Shown here in pieces: positions 9,578 through 17,903 of a stretch of 64,000 bases of DNA (position 1 is the first letter of the stretch; each line of letters opens with the position of its first letter). Origin of the DNA: Phycisphaeraceae bacterium (GTDB lineage: Bacteria; Planctomycetota; Phycisphaerae; Phycisphaerales; Zrk34). The stretch covers positions 109,736 to 173,735 of the forward strand of contig JANQHD010000006.1 of assembly GCA_028282805.1 (NCBI GenBank), given 5' to 3'. The notes beneath the pieces were generated by a model. The model worked only from the letters and a program-made list of their open reading frames with translations. It searched no databases and was not told the origin of the DNA. Both the position numbers and the translations under genes were made by a program.

Positions 9578-9599
9578 ATTCCTTACAATTGTAAGGAAT
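9578..9599. promoter_or_regulatory. Orphan 22-bp perfect palindrome (operator-like)
   Basis: A perfect 22-bp inverted repeat with core TTACAATTGTAA stands in the 299-bp interval 9420-9718 between two converging genes. TACA-N2-TGTA is the core recognised by BlaI/MecI/CopY-type repressors. No repressor or M56-peptidase gene is in the window, and only a 15-codon ORF follows. The rest of the interval shows nothing else recognisable. Confidence 0.5.
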
Positions 9600-9718
9600 G
9601 CGATGGGGGCTTATGAGCGACAATGACGGCTTGGGGCGAACGGTGTGCGGGGGGTTGTGATAGGGTTGGGTGAGCGGGCGCGCTGACCGGAAGCGAGCCG
9701 CTCCCGTGGCACGCGTGG

Positions 9719-11143
9719 CTATGGGTGGGTTGGCCCGTCGGCGTTGCGCCTGTCTTGGTAGACCTGGATGGCTTTCACGAGCAGGCCGTCAACCTCCGGG
9801 TCGCGGTACGATTTGAGGGCCTTGGCCAGACCGTCGCGGTTGATGGGGTTGGGTTCCGTCTCGAGCCGACGCAACATGGGCTCGACAAACGACCGGTCCT
9901 TCAACCGGTGCACCGCGTTGAGAAACATCGGCAGCACGTGCACGTTGGCCCGCTTCAACTGAGCCGCGACCAGGCGTTTGGCTCGGTCGGGTTCGCGTTC
10001 GACCAGTTCGCTGAGCCAGTCTTCCATCAGGGTCCTGGCCGCGGTGCAATCCCTCGAGTTGATCGAAAAGCCGCGGCTACTCACGGTCGACGCGTTCTCC
10101 AGGCTCTTGATCGTCATGGCGTAGGCCCGCTGCGGGTCGGCCTTGGACAAGCCCGCATAGAGCTCCGGCGTGATGCGCAGGTGCTGTTCCCACAGCTCCC
10201 AACGCATCTCCAGGAAGACGGGCGCTTCGGCACTTTCCAACGCGTTGAAGACGTAATCGATGTGCTGGCCCCGCCGCGACTTGGCGTGCTTGTAAACCGA
10301 ATCGAGCAGCTCGGCCGCTTTTTCGCTCTCGTAGCTCGCGATCGCGGCGTACAGCTCGCGGGTCTGCGTCGTGCAAAGCCCCTCGTCGAAAGTGACCTCG
10401 AGCCGACGCTTGAGCAGCGGCATGAAATCGGAATGTGGAAAGTACCGGATCGCGCGGTAGGTCGACCAATAGCTGCCGTCACGGCGAAAGCCGAGGATCA
10501 ACGGCACGTCCTCGGCCTTGCGGAAACGCGCCAACGCAAACAGGGCTTCCCGGTCGTGATCCTTGACCACCAGTTCACGGATGCGCGGGTAAAACGCCTC
10601 GTCCGGCCCCACACGCCACAGCGCCGTCGCCCTGGCCCGCAACTTGTTCGGCGTGTGGATCAACAGCCGATCGAGCTCGGCCGACTGCGCCGCGGTCAGC
10701 CGGTGCAGCCGTTTTTTCGGGTCGTCCCACGTGGCGGCTTCGATGAAGAAGTCGCCGACGTTGAACCGCGTTGCGACGCACACACTCAACTCAACCTCGC
10801 CGTTGTCGTCCAGGTGGTTCTTGATGATCGGCATCAGGTCGACCCGCTTGTGGTAGAGCAAGGCCTTGAAAGCGAAGCAGCGGATCGTGGGCTGGGGGTG
10901 CTCGCACAGCGCGATCAGCTCTTGGGCGGTCGCCGTGTCGCGCAGCCGGAAGAACGCATCGCCGGGCTTGAGGTAATCTTCGGGGTAGCTCCTCGCGTAG
11001 GCCCAGAAGCTCGACGTGGCCGCGAGTTCGTCGACGACTTGCATGGTTCCCGACGAGACTTTTTCCGGGTGGTACTCGGTTTGCCCGAATGCTGCGCCGA
11101 CGCAGAAAAACACGACCACGGAAATCATTCGCGCGATGTTCAT
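9719..11143 (-). CDS. Secreted HEAT-repeat-like protein
   Basis: This 474-aa protein starts at the ATG at 11143, giving a clean signal peptide (MNIARMISVVVFFCVGAAFG-Q). A longer reading adds 19 residues that do not look like protein. The mature part is all-helical, with repeating blocks such as IALCEHPQPTIRCFAFKALL and RELVVKDHDREALFALARF, typical of HEAT/PBS-like helical repeats. No catalytic motif was seen. It converges with the zincin gene and follows the next gene on the same strand by about 110 bases. The function is unknown; a scaffold or binding role is only a guess from the fold. Confidence 0.7.
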   Translation of the reverse strand: MNIARMISVVVFFCVGAAFGQTEYHPEKVSSGTMQVVDELAATSSFWAYARSYPEDYLKPGDAFFRLRDTATAQELIALCEHPQPTIRCFAFKALLYHKRVDLMPIIKNHLDDNGEVELSVCVATRFNVGDFFIEAATWDDPKKRLHRLTAAQSAELDRLLIHTPNKLRARATALWRVGPDEAFYPRIRELVVKDHDREALFALARFRKAEDVPLILGFRRDGSYWSTYRAIRYFPHSDFMPLLKRRLEVTFDEGLCTTQTRELYAAIASYESEKAAELLDSVYKHAKSRRGQHIDYVFNALESAEAPVFLEMRWELWEQHLRITPELYAGLSKADPQRAYAMTIKSLENASTVSSRGFSINSRDCTAARTLMEDWLSELVEREPDRAKRLVAAQLKRANVHVLPMFLNAVHRLKDRSFVEPMLRRLETEPNPINRDGLAKALKSYRDPEVDGLLVKAIQVYQDRRNADGPTHP

Positions 11144-11202
11144 CACCGAATGGTAAACCCGCCAACCCGCCCGGCAAAGGAAAACCCGGCCGCCACACAT
11201 CG

Positions 11203-11224
11203 AAAACCCACGGGCGGCCGTGGG
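11203..11224 (-). terminator. Intrinsic terminator
   Basis: Stem CCCACGG-CCGC-CCGTGGG (11207-11224) followed by TTTT on the minus strand, 30 bases past the stop of the gene ending at 11255. Confidence 0.7.
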
Positions 11225-11254
11225 CTTTGGCTGGTGCGGGTTTGTCGCGTGGCG

Positions 11255-12043
11255 TTACCCGCCGGCCGGCTGGGCCTTGGGCTTGTCGAACGACAGCTTG
11301 TTCGCGTCGTACGGGCAGAACTTGTACGCGCCGCTCAGCTCGCGCTTGCAGTGCGGGCAGTGCTTGGGCACGAGCACCGAGTGCAACGGGGTCTTGAACT
11401 CGTACCGCGCGCCGACCATGTTCAGCTTGAAGCTCCCCGACTGGCTGGGCGTGACGTGGAGCCGCCCACCGGCGGCCTCGTTCTCGAACACGTAGAAGTG
11501 CATGTTCTGACCCAGCCCGCCGAGCAATTGTGCGAACACCGGCTTCATCGTGTTCAGCAACGAACGCACATCGGGGTCGACGTCGACGTCTTTCATCGGC
11601 TTGAGCACCTTGCCGGCCGACGTCTTGATGCTCAGGCTCCGCCGGATCATCGGCTCGGGCGTGTAACGCGGGTTGCCGAACGGGCTGATCTTGCTGTCCA
11701 CCACCGCCACGATCAGGTACGGGCGCAATATGCCCGACAGCTCCGCGGCGTACTCGGCGGTGATCGTGTTGTCCTGGGCGAACGAGGCCTGCCAGAACTC
11801 TATCGGCATCCACCAGACCAGCGACAGCTTGTTCGGGTCGGAGACCGATTGCTGCGTGTCGCCGATCAGCGCGTCGAGGTCGATCTCCCCGGCGGGCCTC
11901 AGCTTGTACTCGATCGCCTGCTTACTCAGCGGGTCGGTGACCACCTTCGACGACGTGGTCTGCGCCACGGCAACCAAACCGACGCTCAAAAGCACCGCCC
12001 CAACCACAGCGGCACGCACGGTGAACCTGCGACCATTGTTCAT
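11255..12043 (-). CDS. Exported protein with C-terminal zinc-ribbon-like motif
   Basis: This 262-aa protein has an N-terminal hydrophobic signal (about 10-28, VRAAVVGAVLLSVGLVAVAQ). Residues about 40-220 are unrecognised. Near the C-terminus two Cys pairs, HCPHCKRELSGAYKFCPYD, look like a small zinc ribbon, and a short Lys/Pro/Gly tail follows. GGGAG precedes the ATG at a suitable distance. Its own terminator lies at 11203-11224. The combination of an export signal with a zinc ribbon is somewhat odd, because zinc ribbons are usually cytoplasmic. The function is unknown. Confidence 0.75.
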   Translation of the reverse strand: MNNGRRFTVRAAVVGAVLLSVGLVAVAQTTSSKVVTDPLSKQAIEYKLRPAGEIDLDALIGDTQQSVSDPNKLSLVWWMPIEFWQASFAQDNTITAEYAAELSGILRPYLIVAVVDSKISPFGNPRYTPEPMIRRSLSIKTSAGKVLKPMKDVDVDPDVRSLLNTMKPVFAQLLGGLGQNMHFYVFENEAAGGRLHVTPSQSGSFKLNMVGARYEFKTPLHSVLVPKHCPHCKRELSGAYKFCPYDANKLSFDKPKAQPAGG

Positions 12044-12118
12044 GACATTGCTCCCAAAATCGGATTGCGTGCGACGATTGTAACAGCGTCAAGCAGCGGC
12101 GTGAGCGGGTTTCACAAA

Positions 12119-12145
12119 CAAAACCCACGGATGGCCATCCGCGGG
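12119..12145 (-). terminator. Intrinsic terminator
   Basis: Stem CCCGCGGAT / ATCCGTGGG with loop GGCC (12124-12145), followed by TTTTG on the minus strand, 31 bases beyond the oxidoreductase stop. Confidence 0.7.
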
Positions 12146-12175
12146 CTTGGTTGCGGTTGGGTTTAATCGGTTTGG

Positions 12176-13234
12176 CTACTCGATCAGGCGGTTGAGGTCG
12201 AGGTCTTGCCACTCGTGCCGCTGGATCGACGCGACGACGCGCTCGGCGAGCTCCACCGCGGCCAGGCCCGCTTCGCCGGCGACCTCGGGGTGTTCCTCGC
12301 CACGCACCGCGGCGAGGAAGTTGGTCAGCTCCGCACGCAGCGGCTCCTCGTCGTTGATCGTCAGCTGCTCGATGTTGACCAGGTTCGTGTAGTCCAGGTC
12401 CGACAGGTCCGCGCCGTCGGAGAGCGTGTCGCGCACCTCGAGCAGGGCTTCGATGTTGCCGGTGCGGTGGATGGCGGTGCCGGATTTGGTGGCGTAGTCG
12501 AGGGTGACGTAGCCGGCCTCGGAGAACACGCGCAGCTTGCGCTCGGTCTTCATCGCCAGGCGCGACGCGGTGATCTTCGCGACGCAGCCGTCCTCGAACA
12601 CGATGCGGGCGTCGGCGATGTCCTCGGCCTCGCCCAGCACGCTCACGCCGCACGCGTCGACGGTCTTGACCGGGCTGCGCGCCATCGACAGCACGATGTC
12701 CAGGTCGTGGATCATCATGTCGAACACCACGCCCACGTCGACCGAGCGGAAGGTCATGGGGCTGACGCGGTCGCACTCGATGAAGCGGGGGCGGATGTCC
12801 CAGTCGGCGATCGCGCGCACGGCGGGGTTGAAACGCTCGGTGTGGCCGACCTGGAGCACGACGCCGTTGTCCACCGCGTGGGCGACGAGTTGCCGGCCGA
12901 CTTCGCTGGATTGCGCCAGCGGCTTTTCGACCAGGCACGCGATGCCCCGGCTAAGCAACAGGCGCGCGACCGGCTCGTGGTAGATCGTCGGCACGGCCAC
13001 GGTCACGGCCCGCACCGGCTCGACCTCGCCGGCGTCCATCGCCGCCAAAAGGTCCTCGGCCGTGCGGTAGTCGCGGCAGGAGAACTGGTCGGCCAAATCG
13101 CCGGCGCGGTCCTCGTCGGCGTCGACGACGGCCACGAGGTTGGCCTCGGGGATTTCGTGGTAGTTGCGGGCGTGGTGACGACCCATCCGGCCGACACCGA
13201 TCACCGCCACGGGCATGGGGGCTGATTCAGGCAT
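12176..13234 (-). CDS. Gfo/Idh/MocA-family NAD(P)-dependent oxidoreductase
   Basis: This 352-aa protein has the Rossmann motif VAVIGVGRMGRHHARNY at 9-25 and the family signature VEKPLA near 102-107, which holds the catalytic Lys of the EKP motif. It also has the VGHTERFNPAVRA segment near 127 and a C-terminal alpha/beta substrate domain. The length is typical of the family. The ERFNPA segment is shared with UDP-sugar 3-dehydrogenases such as those that prepare amino sugars for lipid A, so a nucleotide-sugar substrate is plausible but unproven. It is a single-gene unit with its own terminator; the upstream region carries a heptamer repeat array (13281-13315). Confidence 0.88.
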   Translation of the reverse strand: MPESAPMPVAVIGVGRMGRHHARNYHEIPEANLVAVVDADEDRAGDLADQFSCRDYRTAEDLLAAMDAGEVEPVRAVTVAVPTIYHEPVARLLLSRGIACLVEKPLAQSSEVGRQLVAHAVDNGVVLQVGHTERFNPAVRAIADWDIRPRFIECDRVSPMTFRSVDVGVVFDMMIHDLDIVLSMARSPVKTVDACGVSVLGEAEDIADARIVFEDGCVAKITASRLAMKTERKLRVFSEAGYVTLDYATKSGTAIHRTGNIEALLEVRDTLSDGADLSDLDYTNLVNIEQLTINDEEPLRAELTNFLAAVRGEEHPEVAGEAGLAAVELAERVVASIQRHEWQDLDLNRLIE

Positions 13235-13280
13235 GCGGGCATGGTCGTGCAGGGGCGATGGGGAGTCAACAGGGGTGGGA

Positions 13281-13315
13281 AATCCGGAATGCGGAAGGCG
13301 GAATCCGGAATCGTG
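13281..13315. repeat. Heptamer repeat array (5 units)
   Basis: Five consecutive 7-mers: AATCCGG, AATGCGG, AAGGCGG, AATCCGG, AATCGTG. Same unit type as the arrays inside pabB. Confidence 0.85.
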
Positions 13316-13373
13316 GTTCCCGTTGAGGTATCCGGACGGGTAGACTCAGGGTGGCCGCGGAGGTTGGTGCTGG

Positions 13374-13925
13374 ATGTTAGGTTTCGGGATCAAACACACA
13401 CGCGATAAGAACGGCAAGCTCGTGACCAGGATCACGCTGCCGCTCCCCCCTCAACGGTATCGGTGGTATGTGCTGGGGATCTGCACCGCAGGAACGATTG
13501 CCTTAGTTCGGGGCCTCATGGCCTATTATCCTTACAAGGCACCTGTACCAGAAACCACATATAGCCTGTTTTTCCATTTGTATTTTTTGGCATTGCCGAT
13601 CCTCGTGGTGTTTTATTGGCAAGGTTCGACGCTACGACGATTGGTGGCACTCACCGCAGGCGCATCGATCGTGTATTTCTTTGTGATGTTTGGTATCAAA
13701 ACGGAGTTTCCGTATTTTGCGTTCTCGGAGTATGCAACAGCGGGCTGGTACTTTTGGCAAACGATCTTGGTGTACCAAGGGGTTGTTTTCGTTATTCAGT
13801 TCATGGTGCTGTTGGGATGCTATTACGGCCTTGGCCACAGCATTGATTGGGGAGAGGACGGCATCGATCAGAATAAAACCGCCCACACAACAGGTGCGGA
13901 CGGCGAGGGGGCATCGAAAGAATAG
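13374..13925 (+). CDS. Four-helix integral membrane protein, unknown function
   Basis: This 183-aa protein has four predicted membrane spans at about 31-48, 64-81, 88-107 and 132-155, and a charged hydrophilic C-terminus. GGAGG lies ten bases before the ATG. The gene is visibly richer in A+T and in TTT/TAT codons than its neighbours, which hints at recent acquisition or low expression. No family was recognised. It stands alone between two minus-strand genes. Confidence 0.7.
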   Translation: MLGFGIKHTRDKNGKLVTRITLPLPPQRYRWYVLGICTAGTIALVRGLMAYYPYKAPVPETTYSLFFHLYFLALPILVVFYWQGSTLRRLVALTAGASIVYFFVMFGIKTEFPYFAFSEYATAGWYFWQTILVYQGVVFVIQFMVLLGCYYGLGHSIDWGEDGIDQNKTAHTTGADGEGASKE

Positions 13926-13938
13926 CGTTGCGTGAGCC

Positions 13939-15456
13939 TTACGGCCGGGTCTTCGACGCGGCTTTGACCTCTTCGAGCTTGGCGCGGAGTTCGGCGAGCT
14001 TCTCGGGGTGCTTGGCGGCGAGGTTGTTGCGTTCGTTGGGGTCGGCCTTCAGGTTGTACAGGTGGCCGGGGGCTTCGATCTTGGCGCGGGCCCAGGGGCC
14101 GAGGTTGTCGCGGACGTTGCCGGGCGGGATGTACTTCCAGTCGCCCATGCGGATGGCGGTCAGGCCGCCGGCGTTCTGCACGACGTGGTCGCGTCCCTTG
14201 TCCGATTCGCCGAGCAGGGCGGGCAGCACGTTGAGGCTGTCGGGCGCATCACCGTCGGCCAGCGCCTGCCCGGTCAGCGCCGCGAACGTGGCGGTGAAGT
14301 CGACCTGGCTGATGATGGCTTCGGATTCGCCGGGCTTGATACGCGCGGGCCAGCGAACGATGAACGGCATGCGCGTGCCACCCTCGAACACGGAGTACTT
14401 GCCGGCGCGCCACGGGCCGGCGGGCTTGTGCTGGCCGAGGTGGGTGACGGCCTGGTCCTTGTAACCGTCGTCGAGCACGGGGCCGTTGTCGCTGGACACC
14501 AGCACGAGGGTGTTGTCGGTCAGACCGAGGCGGTCGAGGGTTTTCAGGATTTGGCCGACCTGCCAGTCGAACTGCACGATCGCGTCGCCGCGTGGGCCCA
14601 TCTTTGTTTTGCCGACGAAGCGCGGGTGCGGCACGCGCGGCACGTGCACGTCGTGTGTGGCGAAGAAGAGGAAAAACGGCCGGTCTTTGTTGCGCTCGAT
14701 GAACTTAACGGCTTGGCCGGCGAACTCGTCGGCCATGTCTTCGTCGACCCACGACGCGGCGACGCCGCCCTTCTGGTGGCCGATGCGGCTGATGCCGTTG
14801 ATGATGGTGGCGTTGTGGCCGTGCGACCAGTCCATCTTCAAGGTGTCGCGGTGGCTCTTGCCGGTGGGCTGACCGGGGAACGGCTTGCGGTAGCTGGTGT
14901 ACAGCGGGTCGTCGGGGTCGAGGCCCACGACCTTGCCCTGCTCGACGTACACGCACGGCACGCGGTCGCCGGTGGCGGCCATGATGTACGAGTAGTCGAA
15001 GCCGATGTCGCGCGGGCCGGGGCTGATGGGCTTGTTCCAATCGACGTTGCCGGCGCCGAGGCCCAGGTGCCACTTGCCGACGACGGCGGTCTTGTACCCG
15101 GCGTCGCGCAGCACCGACGCGAGCGTGGTGCGGCCGGGTTTGATGATCATCTTCGCGTTGCCCGAGGCGATGCCCGTGCCCCTCTTCCGCCAGTTGTACT
15201 CGCCGGTCAGCAGTGAGTAGCGCGACGGCGTGCACGTCGCGGCCGTGCAATACCCGCCGGTGAACTTGATGCCCTCATTGGCCAGCCGGTCGCAGTTGGG
15301 TGTGCGCACCGCGGTCGCGCCGTAGCACGACAGGTCGCCGTAGCCGATGTCGTCGGCGTAGATGATCACGATGTTGGGCTTCTCGGCGACGGCCGACGGC
15401 GCGGCGCAGGCGACAACGAAGCAAGCGAACAGCGGGGCGCAGATCAGTTTGTGCAT
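13939..15456 (-). CDS. Secreted sulfatase (type I, formylglycine-dependent)
   Basis: This 505-aa sulfatase hydrolyses sulfate esters, probably on polysaccharides. A signal peptide covers 1-24. The metal-binding aspartates are in YADDIGYGD (D35, D36). The sulfatase motif CTPSR starts at C75, the cysteine that formylglycine-generating enzyme converts, and is followed by the LLTGEY signature. GKWHLG (near 127) and the SDNGP block further on complete the active site. The gene lies 19 bases downstream of a GH2 hydrolase on the same strand, which suggests a two-gene unit acting on a sulfated glycan. The modifying enzyme is not in the window. Confidence 0.93.
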   Translation of the reverse strand: MHKLICAPLFACFVVACAAPSAVAEKPNIVIIYADDIGYGDLSCYGATAVRTPNCDRLANEGIKFTGGYCTAATCTPSRYSLLTGEYNWRKRGTGIASGNAKMIIKPGRTTLASVLRDAGYKTAVVGKWHLGLGAGNVDWNKPISPGPRDIGFDYSYIMAATGDRVPCVYVEQGKVVGLDPDDPLYTSYRKPFPGQPTGKSHRDTLKMDWSHGHNATIINGISRIGHQKGGVAASWVDEDMADEFAGQAVKFIERNKDRPFFLFFATHDVHVPRVPHPRFVGKTKMGPRGDAIVQFDWQVGQILKTLDRLGLTDNTLVLVSSDNGPVLDDGYKDQAVTHLGQHKPAGPWRAGKYSVFEGGTRMPFIVRWPARIKPGESEAIISQVDFTATFAALTGQALADGDAPDSLNVLPALLGESDKGRDHVVQNAGGLTAIRMGDWKYIPPGNVRDNLGPWARAKIEAPGHLYNLKADPNERNNLAAKHPEKLAELRAKLEEVKAASKTRP

Positions 15457-15475
15457 GGTCTTTCTCGAATAGGGA

Positions 15476-17740
15476 TCATTTGCCTGGTGGTTTCATCTCG
15501 ACGAGGCCGACGTCGATGTACTGCCCGCCGCCGGTCTGGCGACAGTGTACCGCGATGACGTTCTCGCCGGGGCGCAGCAGCTTGCGGGGGTCGACGTCGC
15601 CGGGCACCAGGCCGTAGCTGTCGGTCCAGCGCGTCAGCTCGAGGGCCTTGGCGCCGTTGATATAAACGGTCGCGTCCTCGTCGTGATGGATGTTGAAGAA
15701 CACGGGGCCGGTGGGCGCCTCCTTCAATTCGAACGACCGGCGGACCCAGATGTCGGCCGACTCCCACTTGGTGCGCACGCGTGTGTTGGGGGTGTCGGCG
15801 CGGCCGAAGCCGGCCTTGCCCTGCTCCCATTCCGCGTCGTCGTACCGCTCGGTAAACCACTTCGCGCCCGGCGCGGCGAAGGTGTAACGCCAGGTCTGCG
15901 CCCGGTCGTCGGGCCCGTCGGAAGCGGGCAACAGCCACACGGCACGCGGCGGCGGCTGGTAGAGCCGCTTGTGAAGCTCGACGAGTTTGTCGGCGTCGAA
16001 CTTGAGCACGGCGCGGTCGTAGGTCAGCAGGCCGTTGACCTCGATCTCCACGTCGGTGGTCTGCGTGTACACCGCGCCGGCCAGGCCCTTGCCGATCAGC
16101 GGGTGCAGCTGGTGCATCAGCGTTTCGTAATGGCGGTGCAGTTTCTGTTTGTCGTGGTAGGTGCGGTAGCCCCAGTTACGGTCGGCTTGCCAGAGGTGGC
16201 CCTTGATGGGCATGCCGAGCCCGCCGAACTCGCCGCACACCAGCGCCATGCCCTTGCGCGCCTTGGGCAATCGCGGGCTGGGGTACGCGTGCACGTCGAG
16301 CACGTCGCCGGCGAACACCCAGTTGCCGCCCGACGCCTCGTTGATCGGGCGCGTCGGGTCGAGCTGGCGGTTGTATGCGACGATCTGGTTGGTCTTGAAC
16401 TGGCCCCAGCGTTCGTTGAACGGCACCCACATCACGATCGAGGGGTGGTTGTAGAACGCGTTGACCATCGCCGCGAGCTCGCGCTTGAACTGTTCGGCCG
16501 ACTCGGCGTCACGATCCCACTGCGGGCCGGGCTTCGTCTCGTCGCGCACCCACGGCGGGCCGCCGGTGGTCGAGGGCATGTCCTGCCAGACCATCAGCCC
16601 CAGCCGGTCGCACCAGTAGTACCAGCGCGCCGGCTCGATCTTCACGTGCTTGCGCGCCATGTTGAAGCCGAGCTTCTTGGTGATCTCGATGTCGTACTTG
16701 AGCGCCGCGTCGGTCGGCGCGGTGTACAGGCCGTCGGGCCACCAGCCCTGGTCGAGCGGGCCGTAGTGGAACAGCGGCTTGTTGTTCAGGTACAGGCGCT
16801 GATGGCCTTGCCCGTCTGCCTTGACCTCGATCTTGCGCATGCCGAAGTACGACTCGACGCCATCGGCCCCCTTGAGGTGCACGATCAAACCGTACAGGTG
16901 CGGGTCGTCGGGCGACCACGGCCTGACCTCCGGCAGCTTGACGGTGATCGGCTTGCCCACCGTGCCGACCCCGGTGGCGAAGGTCTGACCACGATCGAGC
17001 AGCTCGACGCTGACGGCGTGCTTGGCGTCGGCCTCGGCGTCGACCTTGACCGTCACACTTTGCGCGTCGAGGTCGGGCGTGATCTTCAAACCCTTGATGT
17101 ATTGCCTGGGCACCGGCTCCAGCCACACCGTCTGCCAGATGCCGGTCACCGGCGTGTACCAGATGCCCTTGGGCTCACGCTGCTGCTTGCCGCGCGGCTG
17201 CCGGCCGGCGTCGGTCGGGTCCCACACGCCGACGACCAGCTCCTGGCGTTGCCCCGGCTTGACCGCCTCGGTGATGTCGAACGTAAACGGGTCGTACCCG
17301 CCCTTGTGTTCGCCGACCTTCTTGCCGTTGACCCACACGACCGCGTGCCAGTCGACCGCCCCGAAATGCAGCAGCCACCGCCCGGGCACCCCCGCCGCGT
17401 CGCTCATCGAAAACTCGCGGCGGTACCACAGCCGTTGATCGTCGCCCACGCGTTTGCCCACACCGCTCAGCGCCGACTCGACGCAGAACGGCACGAGGAT
17501 CTTGCCGTCCCACTGCGCGGGTCGGCCCTGGTCGGCCGGCCGGATCGCGTATTGCCACAGGCCGTTGAGGTTCACCCAGTGCGGCCGACGCATCTGCGGC
17601 CGGGGGTACTCGCCCAGGGTGTTGTCGGGGTCCACGTCCTTCGCCCAGCGTGTCATCAGCGGCCCCTCGGCCGGCGCCCAAGCCCGGGCTGGCACACTCC
17701 ACACGCACGCGATCAAAAAAGTTAAAGCGGTTACACGCAT
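15476..17740 (-). CDS. Secreted glycoside hydrolase family 2 protein
   Basis: From the ATG at 17740 the protein has 754 aa with signal peptide MRVTALTFLIACVWSVPARA. Longer readings to 17779 or 17812 lack a ribosome-binding site and a sensible leader, whereas AGGTGG precedes 17740. It has an N-terminal sugar-binding jelly roll (about 50-190), an immunoglobulin-like domain (190-310) and a TIM barrel (310-600). The acid/base Glu is in WVPFNERWG (E443) and the nucleophile Glu in ALVCGEFGG (E504). A further C-terminal beta domain (about 620-750) resembles a carbohydrate-binding jelly roll. GH2 enzymes are beta-galactosidases, glucuronidases or mannosidases; the specificity is open. It is paired with the sulfatase gene downstream. 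Confidence 0.9.
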   Translation of the reverse strand: MRVTALTFLIACVWSVPARAWAPAEGPLMTRWAKDVDPDNTLGEYPRPQMRRPHWVNLNGLWQYAIRPADQGRPAQWDGKILVPFCVESALSGVGKRVGDDQRLWYRREFSMSDAAGVPGRWLLHFGAVDWHAVVWVNGKKVGEHKGGYDPFTFDITEAVKPGQRQELVVGVWDPTDAGRQPRGKQQREPKGIWYTPVTGIWQTVWLEPVPRQYIKGLKITPDLDAQSVTVKVDAEADAKHAVSVELLDRGQTFATGVGTVGKPITVKLPEVRPWSPDDPHLYGLIVHLKGADGVESYFGMRKIEVKADGQGHQRLYLNNKPLFHYGPLDQGWWPDGLYTAPTDAALKYDIEITKKLGFNMARKHVKIEPARWYYWCDRLGLMVWQDMPSTTGGPPWVRDETKPGPQWDRDAESAEQFKRELAAMVNAFYNHPSIVMWVPFNERWGQFKTNQIVAYNRQLDPTRPINEASGGNWVFAGDVLDVHAYPSPRLPKARKGMALVCGEFGGLGMPIKGHLWQADRNWGYRTYHDKQKLHRHYETLMHQLHPLIGKGLAGAVYTQTTDVEIEVNGLLTYDRAVLKFDADKLVELHKRLYQPPPRAVWLLPASDGPDDRAQTWRYTFAAPGAKWFTERYDDAEWEQGKAGFGRADTPNTRVRTKWESADIWVRRSFELKEAPTGPVFFNIHHDEDATVYINGAKALELTRWTDSYGLVPGDVDPRKLLRPGENVIAVHCRQTGGGQYIDVGLVEMKPPGK

Positions 17741-17835
17741 GACAAGCCACCTGTTTTCGGGGTGTTGTTCCTTCATGCAAACAGGACGCGTAACAGGGCA
17801 CAACTCGTTCAACCGGTACGTTGCTGATTGCGCAC

Positions 17836-17868
17836 GACAACCGCCGACCTAGGCGATCGGCGGTTGTC
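17836..17868 (-). terminator. Perfect 12-bp hairpin without U-tract
   Basis: GACAACCGCCGA pairs perfectly with TCGGCGGTTGTC around a 9-nt loop, 36 bases past the stop of the thioester-domain gene. No T-run follows, so it is a possible transcript-end hairpin rather than a canonical terminator. Confidence 0.4.
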
Positions 17869-17903
17869 CGAATCAGATGTGAGAGTCTAAGTTCTAAGCG
17901 AGC

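Noticed and set aside
9725..12166. Plus-strand 813-codon open frame
   Set aside because: Antisense to two minus-strand genes with signal peptides and zinc-ribbon or HEAT-like features.
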